A stretch of DNA of 40,492 nucleotides from Solirubrobacterales bacterium (GCA_020438445.1 JAGQUO010000010.1:1-40492), one strand, 5' to 3'. Counted from the stretch's first letter, positions 9,901-21,074 are shown. Notes: generated by a model not told the origin, from the sequence alone. Program-made: numbers and translations.

Positions 9901-11781
9901 ATGGCTCGTTGGAGAGGGATCTTCGGTCGCAAGGGCAAGCGTGAAGCGGAGCCCGAGGCGACTTCGTCCGAATCAGACGGAACGGACGACCCCGCCACCG
10001 CCCTCTATCCCTCGACCGCGCGGCAGGAGCCCGCGACCGAACAACCGGCCCCCGGCCCCGACCCCTACGACACCGAGGACTGGGCCGCCGTGCCCGAGCC
10101 CGGCGGGCACGGGACCGGCGAAGAGGGAGCCGCGGAGCCGCGGCGGGCGATGATCGAGCCCGACACCGGCACCGCCGAGTGGGCTCCGCCGTCCCCGGTC
10201 AGCGGCAGGCGGCGGACCGAAGCCGACCCGGCCGAGGTCGAGTCGACCGAGCCGCCCACCGGGACCGAAGCCGAGGAGCGCGACGATTCCACCACCGGGC
10301 AGGACCGGGACGGGGAACCGGCCTCCGGCATCTCCGACGCCGCCGCCGGCGATGCCGAGCCGCCCGAGGCCCAGGAGGGCGCCGGGACACCCGCGACCGG
10401 CGGGGCGGAGGCCCAGGCGGACGAGGCGCCGGCGGGGACCGCGGAGGAGGCCGCGGGAGGCGACACCGGCGACCGGATCCGGGTGGCCGCCGACGAGGCG
10501 GCCCGGGCGGCCGAGATGCGCTCCCACGACGAGATCCTCGCTCTCGAACACAACCTCGAACAGGTCCAGACGAGCGCCCGTGCCGAGATCGAGGACCTCG
10601 CCGCCCGCCTGCGCGAGGCCGAGGCGCGCTCCCGGCAGGCCGAGGAGCGCGCGGCGCAGCTCGAGGACGAGAAGAAGCAGATCGAGGACCGCGCACGCGA
10701 ACAGGCGACGCGCTGGCTGCGCGGGCAGGTCACGAAGCTGAAGGCGGAAGCACAGAAGCAGGTACGCGAGGAGGTCGAGCGGATCCGCGGGGAGGCGAAG
10801 GCTGCGGACGGCTCCGAGAGCGCTGCCGCCGGTGCCGAGCTCGAGGGGCTCCGCAGCGAGCTCAAGCTGGCCCGCGAGGAGGCCGACGCCCGGGTCGCCG
10901 AAGCGCGCGACGCAGCACGGGCCGAATCACCCGGCGGGCCCGGCGAGGAGGAGGTCCGGAAGCGGATCGAGAACGCCAGGGAAGAAGCGCGCGCCGAGCT
11001 CGATCGCGACGACGAGCCGCGCCGCCGGGAGCTCGAGCGCAAGGCGCTCGCGGCCGCAGAGCAGCAGACGGCCGAGCGGATCGCGAGGATCGAAGCCGAT
11101 GCGGACGAGCGCGTCCGAGCCGAGGTTGCCGTCGCCCGCAGGGCGGCGGAGGAGAGATTCACAGAGCAACTCGGGGTCCGCGAGCGCGAGCTCCAGGAGG
11201 AGCGGGCGGCTCGGGCCCAGGCTACCGCCGACTCACATCGCCGCCTGGAGCAGATCGAGCGTCAGGCCGCTGAGGCCGCCGAGCGCGTCAGCGCCGCCGA
11301 GCAGCAGCTCGAGGACGAGAAGGTCCGCCTCCGGGAGGAGTCGGCGGCCGAGGTCGAGGTGGCCGCCGAGCAGGCCAGGGCGGTCGCCGAAGCGGCCACG
11401 GCGGAGCGGATGCGGGACCGCGAGGAAGAGCTCAGCGAAGCGATCGCCGCAGCCGCGCGGGCCGAGCGTGAGGTCGAGTCGAGGATCGAGGAGGCCGAGC
11501 GCAAGGTGCGGGAGGCGGAGGAGCGCTCCCGCGAGCTCGAGGCCGAGGCGGCGGCGGCGATCCTGGTGCTCGGGATCCTCTGCACCGCGGCGGCTTTCGT
11601 CCTGTTCGGGGCGCTCGTGCTCGACGTCGGCGCGGGGCGGGCCCTGGTGATCACCTACATCGCCCCCGTCGTGGCGCTCGCGGCCGGCATCCTCGTCCTG
11701 GGCGAATCGCCCGGCCTCGGCACCCTCGCGGGCCTGCCGCTGATCCTATGCGGGTCCTGGCTCGCGACCGGCGCCGACTAG
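9901..11781 (+). CDS. Coiled-coil protein with EamA-transporter-like C-terminus
   Basis: 626-residue product with three unlike parts. Residues 1-205: basic start (MARWRGIFGRKGKRE), then a Pro/Glu/Ala/Asp-rich, probably disordered region. Residues 205 to about 550: a long charged coiled coil (repeated EEA, REAEAR, AEERA). From about residue 551 to the end: three hydrophobic segments that match the last helices of an EamA/DMT exporter, including ALVITYIAPVVALAAGILVLGE and GLPLILCGSWLA. A normal EamA protein has two five-helix halves, so only the final three helices remain. The junction falls in a run of GCG triplets near 11550. It may be a true fusion, a deletion product or an assembly join. 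The pilin-like gene is divergent. Confidence 0.7.
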   Translation: MARWRGIFGRKGKREAEPEATSSESDGTDDPATALYPSTARQEPATEQPAPGPDPYDTEDWAAVPEPGGHGTGEEGAAEPRRAMIEPDTGTAEWAPPSPVSGRRRTEADPAEVESTEPPTGTEAEERDDSTTGQDRDGEPASGISDAAAGDAEPPEAQEGAGTPATGGAEAQADEAPAGTAEEAAGGDTGDRIRVAADEAARAAEMRSHDEILALEHNLEQVQTSARAEIEDLAARLREAEARSRQAEERAAQLEDEKKQIEDRAREQATRWLRGQVTKLKAEAQKQVREEVERIRGEAKAADGSESAAAGAELEGLRSELKLAREEADARVAEARDAARAESPGGPGEEEVRKRIENAREEARAELDRDDEPRRRELERKALAAAEQQTAERIARIEADADERVRAEVAVARRAAEERFTEQLGVRERELQEERAARAQATADSHRRLEQIERQAAEAAERVSAAEQQLEDEKVRLREESAAEVEVAAEQARAVAEAATAERMRDREEELSEAIAAAARAEREVESRIEEAERKVREAEERSRELEAEAAAAILVLGILCTAAAFVLFGALVLDVGAGRALVITYIAPVVALAAGILVLGESPGLGTLAGLPLILCGSWLATGAD

Positions 11782-11850
11782 GGCGTCAGAGGGCGGTCGC
11801 TCCGTTGCCCGCAACTTCGCACCGGCTCCCCGGTTAAAGGCGGACACTAG

Positions 11851-11865
11851 AGTTGTCGATCAACT
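11851..11865. promoter_or_regulatory. Short inverted repeat upstream of lipase gene
   Basis: AGTTG-TCGAT-CAACT sits 32 bp upstream of the lipase start and near a weak AT-richer stretch (GGTTAAAGG). It could be an operator or part of the 5' untranslated region; short repeats of this size also occur by chance. Confidence 0.3.
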
Positions 11866-11896
11866 CCACGCACGATTCATCCGGAGCCAGTCCTCG

Positions 11897-13120
11897 TTGC
11901 ACACTCTCCCGACCACACATCCCGGCCGTCGAGCCCTGATCACCATCGTCCTGGCGATCGTCGCCCTCGCGCTCGCCGCCTCGGCCGCGCCGGCGGACGC
12001 CAAGGTCAAGCAGGGCCCCAAGGGAGGGGCGTTCTACGCCGGGCCGGCGCCGAAGAAGCTCCCGCAGGGACACGGGAAAGCGGTCTGGCAGCGGCAGGCC
12101 ACCAAGCTCACCCCGCTCGCCGGCGCAAGGGTCAACAAGACGCTGCTGTACACCTCCCGCAACCCGCAGGGCAAGCGGGTGATCGTCTCGGGCTCGGTCA
12201 GCGTCCCGAAGGGCAATGCGCCGAAGGGCGGCTGGCCGATCATCAGCTGGGCGCACGGCACGACCGGCATCGCCGACTCCTGCGCGCCGACCAGGGTGCG
12301 CCCGAGCAGCCTCGTCGCCCCCTACGTCGCCTACGTCCATCCGCAGCTCGAGGATTGGCTGAAGGCCGGCTACGCGGTCGTGGCAACCGACTACCAGGGC
12401 CTGGGCACGCCGGGCCCGCATCCGTACCTGGTCGGCGTTGCGGAGGGCCGCAGCGTCGTCGACATGGTCTCCGCCGCCCGCCAGCTCGTCCCGAGCCTGG
12501 GTCGCAAGTACCTGATCGCCGGTCACTCGCAGGGGGGCCAGTCGTCGCTGTTCGCGGCCGCCATCGCCGACAAGTGGGCACCCGCCCTGAAGCTGAAGGG
12601 GACCACCGCGTACGCGCCGGCCTCCCACCTGAAGGAGCAGGCGCAGCTGCTCCCGGCTCTGACGACCCCCAGCGGCCTCTCCGCGCTCGCCGCCCTGATC
12701 GTCAAGGGCGCGTCGACGGTGACGCCGGAGATCAAGGTGAACAAGCTCCTGACGCCCGATGCCAAGTCGCTGTTCCCGCAGACCGGGCAGACCTGCCTTC
12801 CGCAGCTGGCCGAGAGCGACAGCTTCGGTGGCCTCGCCCCGGCCGACATGCTCAAGGGCGGAGCCGACACGACCGCCCTCTACGACGTGCTCGCCGACAT
12901 GAACCCCGCCGTCGAGATCGGCCCTCCGGTGTTCCTCGCCCAGGGCACCGCCGACACCACCGTCTTCCCGTTCTACACCGACCAGCTCAACAGTGAGCTC
13001 GACGGGATCGGCGACAAGGTCGACTACGTGACCTACCCCGGCGTCAACCACGGCGACATCGTCGCCGCGGCCGAGGACGACGCGCTCGCCTTCTTCGAGA
13101 AGCGACTGCCCCCGAAGTAG
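11897..13120 (+). CDS. Secreted lipase-family alpha/beta hydrolase
   Basis: Exported serine hydrolase of 407 residues resembling the secretory lipase (LIP) family of actinobacteria. A signal peptide spans residues 1-35 (hydrophobic TIVLAIVALALAASA, cleavage near ADA-K). The nucleophile is Ser211 in AGHSQGG; Asp353 (QGTADTTV) and His385 (PGVNHGD) are at the right spacing for the other triad members. HGTTG at 120-124 would form the oxyanion region. The start is a TTG at 11897 with GGAG about 12 nt upstream; no ATG or GTG is better placed. Substrate is probably an ester, but which one cannot be read. The 3' end is 5 bp from the convergent hydrolase at 13125. Confidence 0.85.
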   Translation: MHTLPTTHPGRRALITIVLAIVALALAASAAPADAKVKQGPKGGAFYAGPAPKKLPQGHGKAVWQRQATKLTPLAGARVNKTLLYTSRNPQGKRVIVSGSVSVPKGNAPKGGWPIISWAHGTTGIADSCAPTRVRPSSLVAPYVAYVHPQLEDWLKAGYAVVATDYQGLGTPGPHPYLVGVAEGRSVVDMVSAARQLVPSLGRKYLIAGHSQGGQSSLFAAAIADKWAPALKLKGTTAYAPASHLKEQAQLLPALTTPSGLSALAALIVKGASTVTPEIKVNKLLTPDAKSLFPQTGQTCLPQLAESDSFGGLAPADMLKGGADTTALYDVLADMNPAVEIGPPVFLAQGTADTTVFPFYTDQLNSELDGIGDKVDYVTYPGVNHGDIVAAAEDDALAFFEKRLPPK

Positions 13121-13124
13121 CCGC

Positions 13125-14553
13125 TCAGCCGCCGTTCTCGCGAAGGAACTCGCGGATCCGGACGGCTCCCCTGGAGCTGGGGTCGTAGAGCGAGTAGACG
13201 TGGCCCGCGTTGGGCCAGATGAACAGCTCCGAGTCCGGGAAGAGCGCGGCGGCGGCCTTCGCCTCCGCCGGGGAGGTGACGTCGTCGAGCTCGCCGCCGA
13301 TCACGAAGACGGGCACGTCGGGTCCCTCGGCGCCGGGCTCGGCCGGAGGCTCGTAGAGGGGACTCGGGGGCGGCGCGCCGAGACATTCGTCGTACGAGTA
13401 GTCGGGAGTGAGCGCCACCTCGGCCGGGGTGAACGGCGCGAAGGCCCGCTTCGGATAGCCGGCGATCGCGGCTCCGAACTGGCGCCGTCGCTCCTCCCAG
13501 GATGCACCCTTGTCCCAGCGCATCGGATAGTCGTTGCAGCTGATCGCCAGCTCCTGGCCGACGGAATAGCCGCTCGGCTTGCCGAAGCCGACGTGCCCCT
13601 CGGCTGTCATCTCCTCGTAGCGCGACTCGTCCCCGCCCAGGTACATCGAGATCGCCCGGTCGATGCGGAGGTAGCTGTCGGGCGGAGAGAAGCCGGCCTC
13701 GCTGATCGCGTCGAGCAGCGGCCCGACCGACAACCGGCGCTCGCGAAGCTCCCGGACGAAACGCGCGAGCCTGCGCCCGGCGTCGCCGCGGCACTCCGGA
13801 GAGCGCTCGCATGCGATCGTCAGGCCACGGATACCCGTCCGCCACGTGCTCGGGTACCAGCCGCTCTCGCCGCGCACGGGGTAGGCGCTGTCGAGGACGA
13901 GCGCCTCGAGCGTGTCGCCGTGGCGGAACGCGTACGACTGCGCCAGGTAGGTGCCGTAGGAGTCCCCGTACATCTGCACGCGGTCGTAGCCGAGGGCCGC
14001 CCTGACGTCGTTGATGTCGTCGGCTGCTGCTGCCGTGCGGTAGGAGCCGTACCGCTCCCCCAGCTCCTCGGCGCACGCGGCGACGCCGATGTCGTCGGTG
14101 GCGCGCCCACTCTGCATGTCCGGGCAGTCGATCGGATCCGACCGCCCGGTTCCGCGCGCGTCGACGAGAACGAGGTCCCGGTGGCGCAGGAGCGACCCGA
14201 ACGTGGCGATGTAGTCGGCGGCGCTCCCGATCGAGCCGTAGCCCGGCCCGCCCTCGACCGCGACGATGGCTCCCTGCGACGGCGAGTCGCGGTCGGTCCG
14301 CGGCCGGACGGCGAACGAGATGGCGATCTCGCCCAGCGACCGGTCCGACCGCTCGTACGGCAGCTCGATCGTGCCGCAGCGGAGGCCGGAGGGAAGCTTC
14401 GGGTCCCGGCAGGACACGAGGTCGGCGCGGTCGATGCTGTCGGGCGCGATCGCGCTCGGCGGCCCGCCCGGAGCAGGCTCGTCGTCTCCACCGCATCCCG
14501 CTAGCACCGCGACGACGAGGAGGAGGAAGGCCGCCGCCGTCCGCCGGGCGTGT

Positions 14554-14573
<20 letters not shown>
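13125..14573 (-). CDS. Lipoprotein alpha/beta hydrolase, S33/TAP-like
   Basis: 482-residue surface lipoprotein of the tripeptidyl-aminopeptidase-like S33 family. A lipobox (VLAGC27) ends the signal peptide, so it is likely lipid-anchored outside the membrane. VEGGPGYGS (residues 107-115) matches the HGGPG oxyanion motif with Glu for His. The nucleophile is Ser205 in GDSYGTYLA, Asp430 or 431 lies in GELDDVTSP and His458 in NAGHVYS. VDARGTGRSDP is also typical. Family members clip short peptides or esters. Its ATG lies 20 nt inside the end of the ABC-F gene, so the two are probably co-transcribed; a later start would remove the signal peptide. Confidence 0.88.
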
Positions 14574-16458
<1,885 letters not shown>

Positions 16459-16554
16459 CGGCAGCTGAAGATACGGACCCGGGCTGCAAGCGCTCCCCCC
16501 GGCCCGACCGCAACGCTAATGGCGGCGGCCCGCGAGGCCGATAGGGAGGCCGAG

Positions 16555-17409
16555 ATGAGCCGGCTGCGAAGAGGATGGGGACTCACCAGGAAGAGCTGGG
16601 GCGTGCTGACCGACAACCGCGCGCTCCTGCGCTTTCCCCTTCAGGGCGGCGTCGCCACGATCTTGATGGCGGTGATCGTCGTCGGCCCGGGCCTCTACCT
16701 GATCGACGACGGCAAGGTCGCTCCGGGGGCGCCGCTGGTGGTCCTCGGTCTCTACCTGCTGGCCCTGATCGGCACCTACTACAGCGTCGGCCTGGCCGCC
16801 TGCGCGGACATGATCTTCCACGGCCGCGATGCGAGGTTCTCCGACGGGACCGCGGTGGCGCGGAGCCGGTTCGGCAAGATCGCGGGCTGGGCGCTCGTGG
16901 CAACCGTGATCGCCACGATCATCGGCTTCCTCGAGGACAAGGGCGGCATCGCGGGGGCGATCGTCGGCCGCGTCCTGCAACTCGGCTGGTCGCTGATCAC
17001 CTTCCTCGCGGTCCCGGTGATCGCGATGGAGGGCACCGGCCCGTTCGAGACGCTGAAGCGCTCGGCGAGCCTCTTCCGGCAGCGCTGGGGCGAGCAGATC
17101 ACCGGCAACGTCGCGATCGGGGGAATCGTCTTCCTGGTCGCGCTGCTACCGGCGATCGTCCTGATCGTCGCCGGAGTCGCGCTCTGGGCGTCCAGCGGAG
17201 TCGGCGGCGCGGCATTGGTGGCCCTCGGCGTGATCGTCTTCGCGGTCGGGATGCTCGTCCAGTCGGCGCTGTCGGGGATCTTCGGGGTCGCCCTCTACCG
17301 GTACGCGCTCGCCGGCGAGACCGTCGGCGGCTTCACGACCGAAGACCTCGAGTCGGCGGTGCGGCAGAAGCGCGGCACCCGCGACGACGCGCGACCGGCG
17401 ACGATCTGA
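16555..17409 (+). CDS. Multi-pass membrane protein (DUF6159-like)
   Basis: 284-residue integral membrane protein of unknown function with about six hydrophobic helices. It opens MSRLRRGWGLTRKSWGVL and has a conserved-looking cytoplasmic stretch EGTGPFETLKRSASLFRQRWGEQ between helices. This matches my recollection of DUF6159, a family in actinobacteria and archaea. I chose the ATG at 16555 because a strong Shine-Dalgarno (GGGAGG) lies 8 nt before it; an ATG at 16519 in the same frame has none. Divergent from the ABC-F gene. Ends in a short charged cytoplasmic tail. Confidence 0.75.
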   Translation: MSRLRRGWGLTRKSWGVLTDNRALLRFPLQGGVATILMAVIVVGPGLYLIDDGKVAPGAPLVVLGLYLLALIGTYYSVGLAACADMIFHGRDARFSDGTAVARSRFGKIAGWALVATVIATIIGFLEDKGGIAGAIVGRVLQLGWSLITFLAVPVIAMEGTGPFETLKRSASLFRQRWGEQITGNVAIGGIVFLVALLPAIVLIVAGVALWASSGVGGAALVALGVIVFAVGMLVQSALSGIFGVALYRYALAGETVGGFTTEDLESAVRQKRGTRDDARPATI

Positions 17410-17428
17410 CGCCCTCCGGCCGGGCTGT

Positions 17429-18289
17429 TCAGTCGCGCCGCTCGGCGCTCGGCGCCTCGCCGGCCCCCACGATTCCCGCCTCCCGATCAGCGGCGCTCCG
17501 CGGGACGATCACGACCGGGCACGGAGAGGTCCGAACCACCTCCCTCGACACCCCGCCGAGCAACACGGTCCGGATCGGCCCGTAGTCGCGCGAGCCGAGC
17601 ACGAGCAGGTCGAGCTCGACCCCCTGGTCGGCGAGGGCGGCGGCCGCTCCGCCGTGGAGGAGCCGGCGCTCGGCTGGGACCCCGCCGCAGAGATCGCTCG
17701 CTGCGTCGAGCTCGCGCTCGAGCCGCTGCGCCCCCGCTTCGTCACGAGCCACGGCGATCAAGCGCAACGACGAATCCGAGGCACGAGCGAGCCCGATTCC
17801 GGTAGCGAGCGCCAGCCGCGACTCCTCGCCGCCGTCGTAGCCGATCCCGATGAGACCGAGGCTCGGGTGGGCGCCCTCCGCATAACCCTTCGGAGCGATC
17901 GCGATCGCGCACGGAGAGCCGCCGAGCAGCCGCTCGCCCACGCTGCCCGCCAGCACCCGTCCGACCTGGCCCCGGTGGGTCGAGCCGAGCACGATCAGAT
18001 CCGCCGCCTCCTCCTCCGCCACCTGCTGCAGCGCGGCCGGCGCGGAGTCGCTGGCGCTCCTTCGCTCGAAGTCGCGATGGCCGAGGAACTCGATCGCCTT
18101 GCGACCCATCTCGGCGAAGTAGTTCTGCTGGTACTCCCAGTAGCCGCCCGAGTCACCGACCGGAGGAGCGTTCTCGTCGACGACCGCGACGATCAGGGCA
18201 CGGCCGGAGCCGGCCCTGATCCGCTCCGCCAGATAGAGGGCGTCGTAGGCCTCGTCGCTTCCGTCGAAGCCGACGACGATCCCGCTCAT
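17429..18289 (-). CDS. Tandem universal stress protein (two UspA domains)
   Basis: 286-residue cytosolic protein made of two UspA folds (about 1-140 and 143-270). Each half starts with a β-strand and GxDG-type turn (VVGFDGS; IGYDGG). The nucleotide-binding signature G-2x-G-9x-G(S/T) is imperfect in both: the first has His in place of the second Gly (GSTHRGQVGRVLAGS), the second has Asp there and GG at the end (GSRDYGPIRTVLLGG). ATP binding may therefore be weak, which is inference. The start is 1 bp beyond the stop of the single-domain USP gene, so they form an operon. Confidence 0.9.
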   Translation of the reverse strand: MSGIVVGFDGSDEAYDALYLAERIRAGSGRALIVAVVDENAPPVGDSGGYWEYQQNYFAEMGRKAIEFLGHRDFERRSASDSAPAALQQVAEEEAADLIVLGSTHRGQVGRVLAGSVGERLLGGSPCAIAIAPKGYAEGAHPSLGLIGIGYDGGEESRLALATGIGLARASDSSLRLIAVARDEAGAQRLERELDAASDLCGGVPAERRLLHGGAAAALADQGVELDLLVLGSRDYGPIRTVLLGGVSREVVRTSPCPVVIVPRSAADREAGIVGAGEAPSAERRD

Positions 18290-18290
18290 C

Positions 18291-18725
18291 TCATCCCTTG
18301 TCTCGCGGCGCGGGCACGCAGAGCACCGGGCAGGACGCCAGGTGCAGGAGCTTCTGGGTGACGCTCCCCAGCAGGACGCCGCCGAGCGCCGAATGGCCAC
18401 GGGTGCCGACCACGATCAGGTCGGCCCCCTCGTCGGCGGCGAGGTCGGCGATCGAACGGGCCGGCCCGCCGAGGACGATGGCCTCGAACCGGGCGTCCGC
18501 GTCGATCCCCGCGTCGCGCAGCTCCGCCACCCGCTTCTCGATCGCGCCCTTGACCTCGGGCTCGTCGGCGTGGAGCGGGGCCATGTCCCCCTTGGCGGCG
18601 ATCCGCTCGACGACATGGCAGAGGATCACCGACGCGCCGTCGCGCTTGGCGACCTCGACGGCGGCGTCCAGCGCTCGATCGGAACCCTCCGACCCGTCGA
18701 CCCCTACAACGATCTTGCTCGACAT
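18291..18725 (-). CDS. Universal stress protein, single UspA domain
   Basis: 144-residue UspA-type protein with MSSKIVVGVDGSEGSDRAL at the start and an intact ATP-binding signature GTRGHSALGGVLLGS near the C-terminus. In actinobacteria such proteins accumulate under hypoxia, stationary phase and other stress, often under a DosR-type response regulator. It is first of a two-gene USP operon. A perfect 17-bp palindrome about 105 bp upstream is a candidate regulator site. Confidence 0.93.
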   Translation of the reverse strand: MSSKIVVGVDGSEGSDRALDAAVEVAKRDGASVILCHVVERIAAKGDMAPLHADEPEVKGAIEKRVAELRDAGIDADARFEAIVLGGPARSIADLAADEGADLIVVGTRGHSALGGVLLGSVTQKLLHLASCPVLCVPAPRDKG

Positions 18726-18829
18726 CTTCCGATCTCCCTCTGTGGAACGCCAACGATGATTCCGGCGCCGTGCACCCCCGGCATCCGGTCCTGTCGCTCA
18801 ACCTTCGCGGTAGGCGGCACGACGCAGCA

Positions 18830-18846
18830 TCCGTAGTGACTACGGA
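18830..18846. promoter_or_regulatory. Perfect 17-bp palindrome upstream of USP operon
   Basis: TCCGTAGT-G-ACTACGGA has 8-bp perfect arms around one central base. It lies in the 145-bp gap between the USP start (18725) and the end of the lipocalin-like gene (18871). Size and symmetry fit a dimeric regulator. No T-run follows on either strand, so a terminator is unlikely. Confidence 0.5.
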
Positions 18847-18870
18847 GGGACCGGAACGGCGTTTCCGGCT

Positions 18871-19323
18871 TCAGAAGCGGTCGCGGAGGCCCCAGAGCAG
18901 AACCGACGAAGCCGTCGCGCCCGCAGTCGCCACCGGCTGCGTCCGCAGCGTCAGGCGGTCCCCGTCGAGCGCGAAGGACCGGCGCTTGTCCATGCCGGCC
19001 TGGTCGGGATGGAGCGCGTGCTCGACGTGGTGGATGACGATGCCCGGCTCCGGCACCGAGAAGGTCCCCGCGTACGCGATGTAGGTCCGGTAGGCCGAGG
19101 CCTGCCCGGGCTCGTCGCCGGCGGCCAGGTCGCGCGATCCGAACCGCTCCCGGCCCCCGTGGCTGATCTGAACGGCCATCCGCCCCGACGGGAGGTAGAG
19201 GAGGTCGCCCAGCGGATCGGCGCCGCCGTGCCGCACCTCGTCTCCATCGGCCGTCCGGCCGGTCCACGAGAGCAGCCGCCAGTGGCCGAGCATCCCGTGA
19301 GCATCCGCCGGCAGCCCGCTCAC
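18871..19323 (-). CDS. Lipocalin-like domain protein
   Basis: 150-residue protein that looks like the bacterial lipocalin-like domain family (PF13924 type): GMLGHWRLLSWTGRTADG at the start, GDLLYLPSGRMAVQIS, AYAGTFSVPEPGIVIHHVEHAL and RSFALDGDRLTLRT. No signal peptide, so cytosolic. Such proteins are predicted β-barrels that may bind small ligands; none has a proven role that I can apply here. The GTG start lies 2 bp after the SDR stop, so the two share a transcript; the SDR could act on the same ligand (inference). Confidence 0.75.
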   Translation of the reverse strand: MSGLPADAHGMLGHWRLLSWTGRTADGDEVRHGGADPLGDLLYLPSGRMAVQISHGGRERFGSRDLAAGDEPGQASAYRTYIAYAGTFSVPEPGIVIHHVEHALHPDQAGMDKRRSFALDGDRLTLRTQPVATAGATASSVLLWGLRDRF

Positions 19324-19325
19324 CG

Positions 19326-20180
19326 TCAGCTTCGGCCGGGCTTCGGGAACTGGGTCGCGTTGAACCGGTCCCAGATCCGGTCGGTCATCAGGTGGCTCTG
19401 GCCGATCATGATCTTCGCCGAGGGAGTGACGTGGTAGCGCGTCCTCGGGCGCTTGGCGGTGAGCGCCCGCTCGATCACCTTGGCGACGTCGTCCGGCTCT
19501 CCGCCGAGAAGCTTCAGCGGCCCCTTCTCGTATGCCTCCTTCGTCGCCTGCCCGACCTTCCGGTTGAACTCCCCGTAGACGTCATCGGCGCCGCTCGCCC
19601 GCTCGAGCGAGGCGACGGCGGCCTTGTCGAACTCGGTGCGAATCGCACCCGGCTGCACGACGACGACGTCGATCCCGAACCCCTCGACCTCGTAGCGGAG
19701 GGCATCGGAGAGCGCCTCGACCGCGTACTTGGTCGCGTGGTAGGCGCCGCCGCCCGGGAACGTGAAGTTGGCGCCCATCGAGCTGATGTTCACGATCCGC
19801 CCGAAGCCCCGCGCCCGCATCCCGGGCAGGACGAGCTGGGTGAGGCGAACGAGCCCGAACACGTTCGTCTCGAACTGGCGGCGCAGCGCGTCCATCTCGA
19901 GCGTCTCGACGGCTCCCGACTGCGAATAGCCGGCGTTGTTGACGAGGGCCTCGACGCCTCCCGCCTCCTCGTCGACCCGCGAGACCGCCGCCTCCATGGA
20001 GGCTTCGTCGGTGACGTCGAGCACGAGCGGCCTGCAACCGGCCGACTCGAGGTCGGCGACGTCGTCGAGCCGGCGAGCGCTCGCGTAGACGGTGTGCCCG
20101 GCACGGGCGAGCCGCTCGGCGCTCGCCCTGCCGATTCCGGTCGAGCAGCCGGTGATCAGGATCGTCAACTTGTCGGGCAT
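19326..20180 (-). CDS. Short-chain dehydrogenase/reductase
   Basis: 284-residue classical SDR. Cofactor motif TGCSTGIG at 10-17, NNAG at 81-84, catalytic Ser134-Tyr147-Lys151 (NISSMGANF, YHATK), and VVQPGAIRTEF afterwards. The length and C-terminal extension (RYHVTPSAKIMI) match oxidoreductases annotated as YusZ/DltE-like or 17-beta-HSD-like, but substrate is unknown. The ATG at 20180 has a good Shine-Dalgarno (AAGGAG) about 6 nt upstream, which favours it over an in-frame start 45 nt earlier. First gene of a pair with the lipocalin-like gene. Confidence 0.92.
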   Translation of the reverse strand: MPDKLTILITGCSTGIGRASAERLARAGHTVYASARRLDDVADLESAGCRPLVLDVTDEASMEAAVSRVDEEAGGVEALVNNAGYSQSGAVETLEMDALRRQFETNVFGLVRLTQLVLPGMRARGFGRIVNISSMGANFTFPGGGAYHATKYAVEALSDALRYEVEGFGIDVVVVQPGAIRTEFDKAAVASLERASGADDVYGEFNRKVGQATKEAYEKGPLKLLGGEPDDVAKVIERALTAKRPRTRYHVTPSAKIMIGQSHLMTDRIWDRFNATQFPKPGRS

Positions 20181-20267
20181 CTGAAGCTCCTTGTCGGGTT
20201 CGGGCGCCGCCCAGGGGACGGCCACCAGACTACGAGGCGAGGGCGGGTTCGGGAGTGGCGCCGGCGC

Positions 20268-21074
20268 TCAGCGGCGGATCGTCACCGGCGTCCCGAGCGG
20301 CACTCCCGCGATCAGCGCCCGCAGGTCCTTCTCGCCGGAGTGGACGCAGCCGTTCGAATTGGCCTCGCCGAGCGGCTCGACAGTCCCGTGGATCGCAATC
20401 CGGTCGCCCCCGGTCCAACCGGCCGGAAGGTGGGGCTGGGTCGCACTGAGTGCGATCGCGCAACAGCCGTAGGCCGGGTTCAGGCCGCCCTCGATCTCGT
20501 CGGTGATCGAGAACCTGCCGGTCGGAGTCGGCGTGCCGGGAGCGCCGATCCCGATCCGCCAGCGGCGCTCGACCTCCCCCCGGCGCAGGAGGGTGCCGCG
20601 CATCTGCGAGAGGTCGATCAGGATCGACTGACCGACGGCGTCATCCGCAAGGGCCGGGTCGGTGGCCCGGACCCAGGCGAGCCGCCCGTTCGGGCGGAGC
20701 TGGGTCGGGACGCCCGCCCAGGCGCCGCGGCGCTCGAGGACGGTCAGAACCGTCGGGGAGCCGAACTCGGTCGTGTCGCCGACCGTCTCCACGACCGCGC
20801 CGCCGGGCGCGCTGCGGAGCGCGACGGATTCGCCGGGCTCGACGGTCAGAGTCGTAACGGGCGCCGGGCGGTCCGGCCGGTCGGCCCGCGCCGGAGGAGC
20901 CACCGGGGGACGCTCGCCCGCCCGCTTCGCCGCTGCGGGCGGGGCGACCGCCTGCGCGGCCTCGGCGCGGCCGGCGCCCGAGTCCGGGAGCTCGAGCGCG
21001 ACCAAGAGCATCGCCAGCGCGACGAGCAGCGCGCCCGCGAGCACCACCCGGTCCGATCGTCCCGTCCGTTCCAT
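20268..21074 (-). CDS. L,D-transpeptidase (YkuD domain)
   Basis: 268-residue exported cell-wall enzyme that makes 3-3 crosslinks in peptidoglycan or attaches proteins to it. A signal anchor covers residues 9-27, followed by a Pro/Ala-rich linker, an SH3-like region (SVALRSAPGGAVVETVGD) and a C-terminal YkuD domain. The catalytic motif is H229G with SNGC243VH: Cys243 is the nucleophile. The usual SxGCxR reads SNGCVH here, His replacing Arg. GAPGTPTPTGRFSI is the standard first YkuD motif. No obvious operon partner; the 5' neighbour at 21184 is separated by about 110 bp. Confidence 0.9.
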   Translation of the reverse strand: MERTGRSDRVVLAGALLVALAMLLVALELPDSGAGRAEAAQAVAPPAAAKRAGERPPVAPPARADRPDRPAPVTTLTVEPGESVALRSAPGGAVVETVGDTTEFGSPTVLTVLERRGAWAGVPTQLRPNGRLAWVRATDPALADDAVGQSILIDLSQMRGTLLRRGEVERRWRIGIGAPGTPTPTGRFSITDEIEGGLNPAYGCCAIALSATQPHLPAGWTGGDRIAIHGTVEPLGEANSNGCVHSGEKDLRALIAGVPLGTPVTIRR

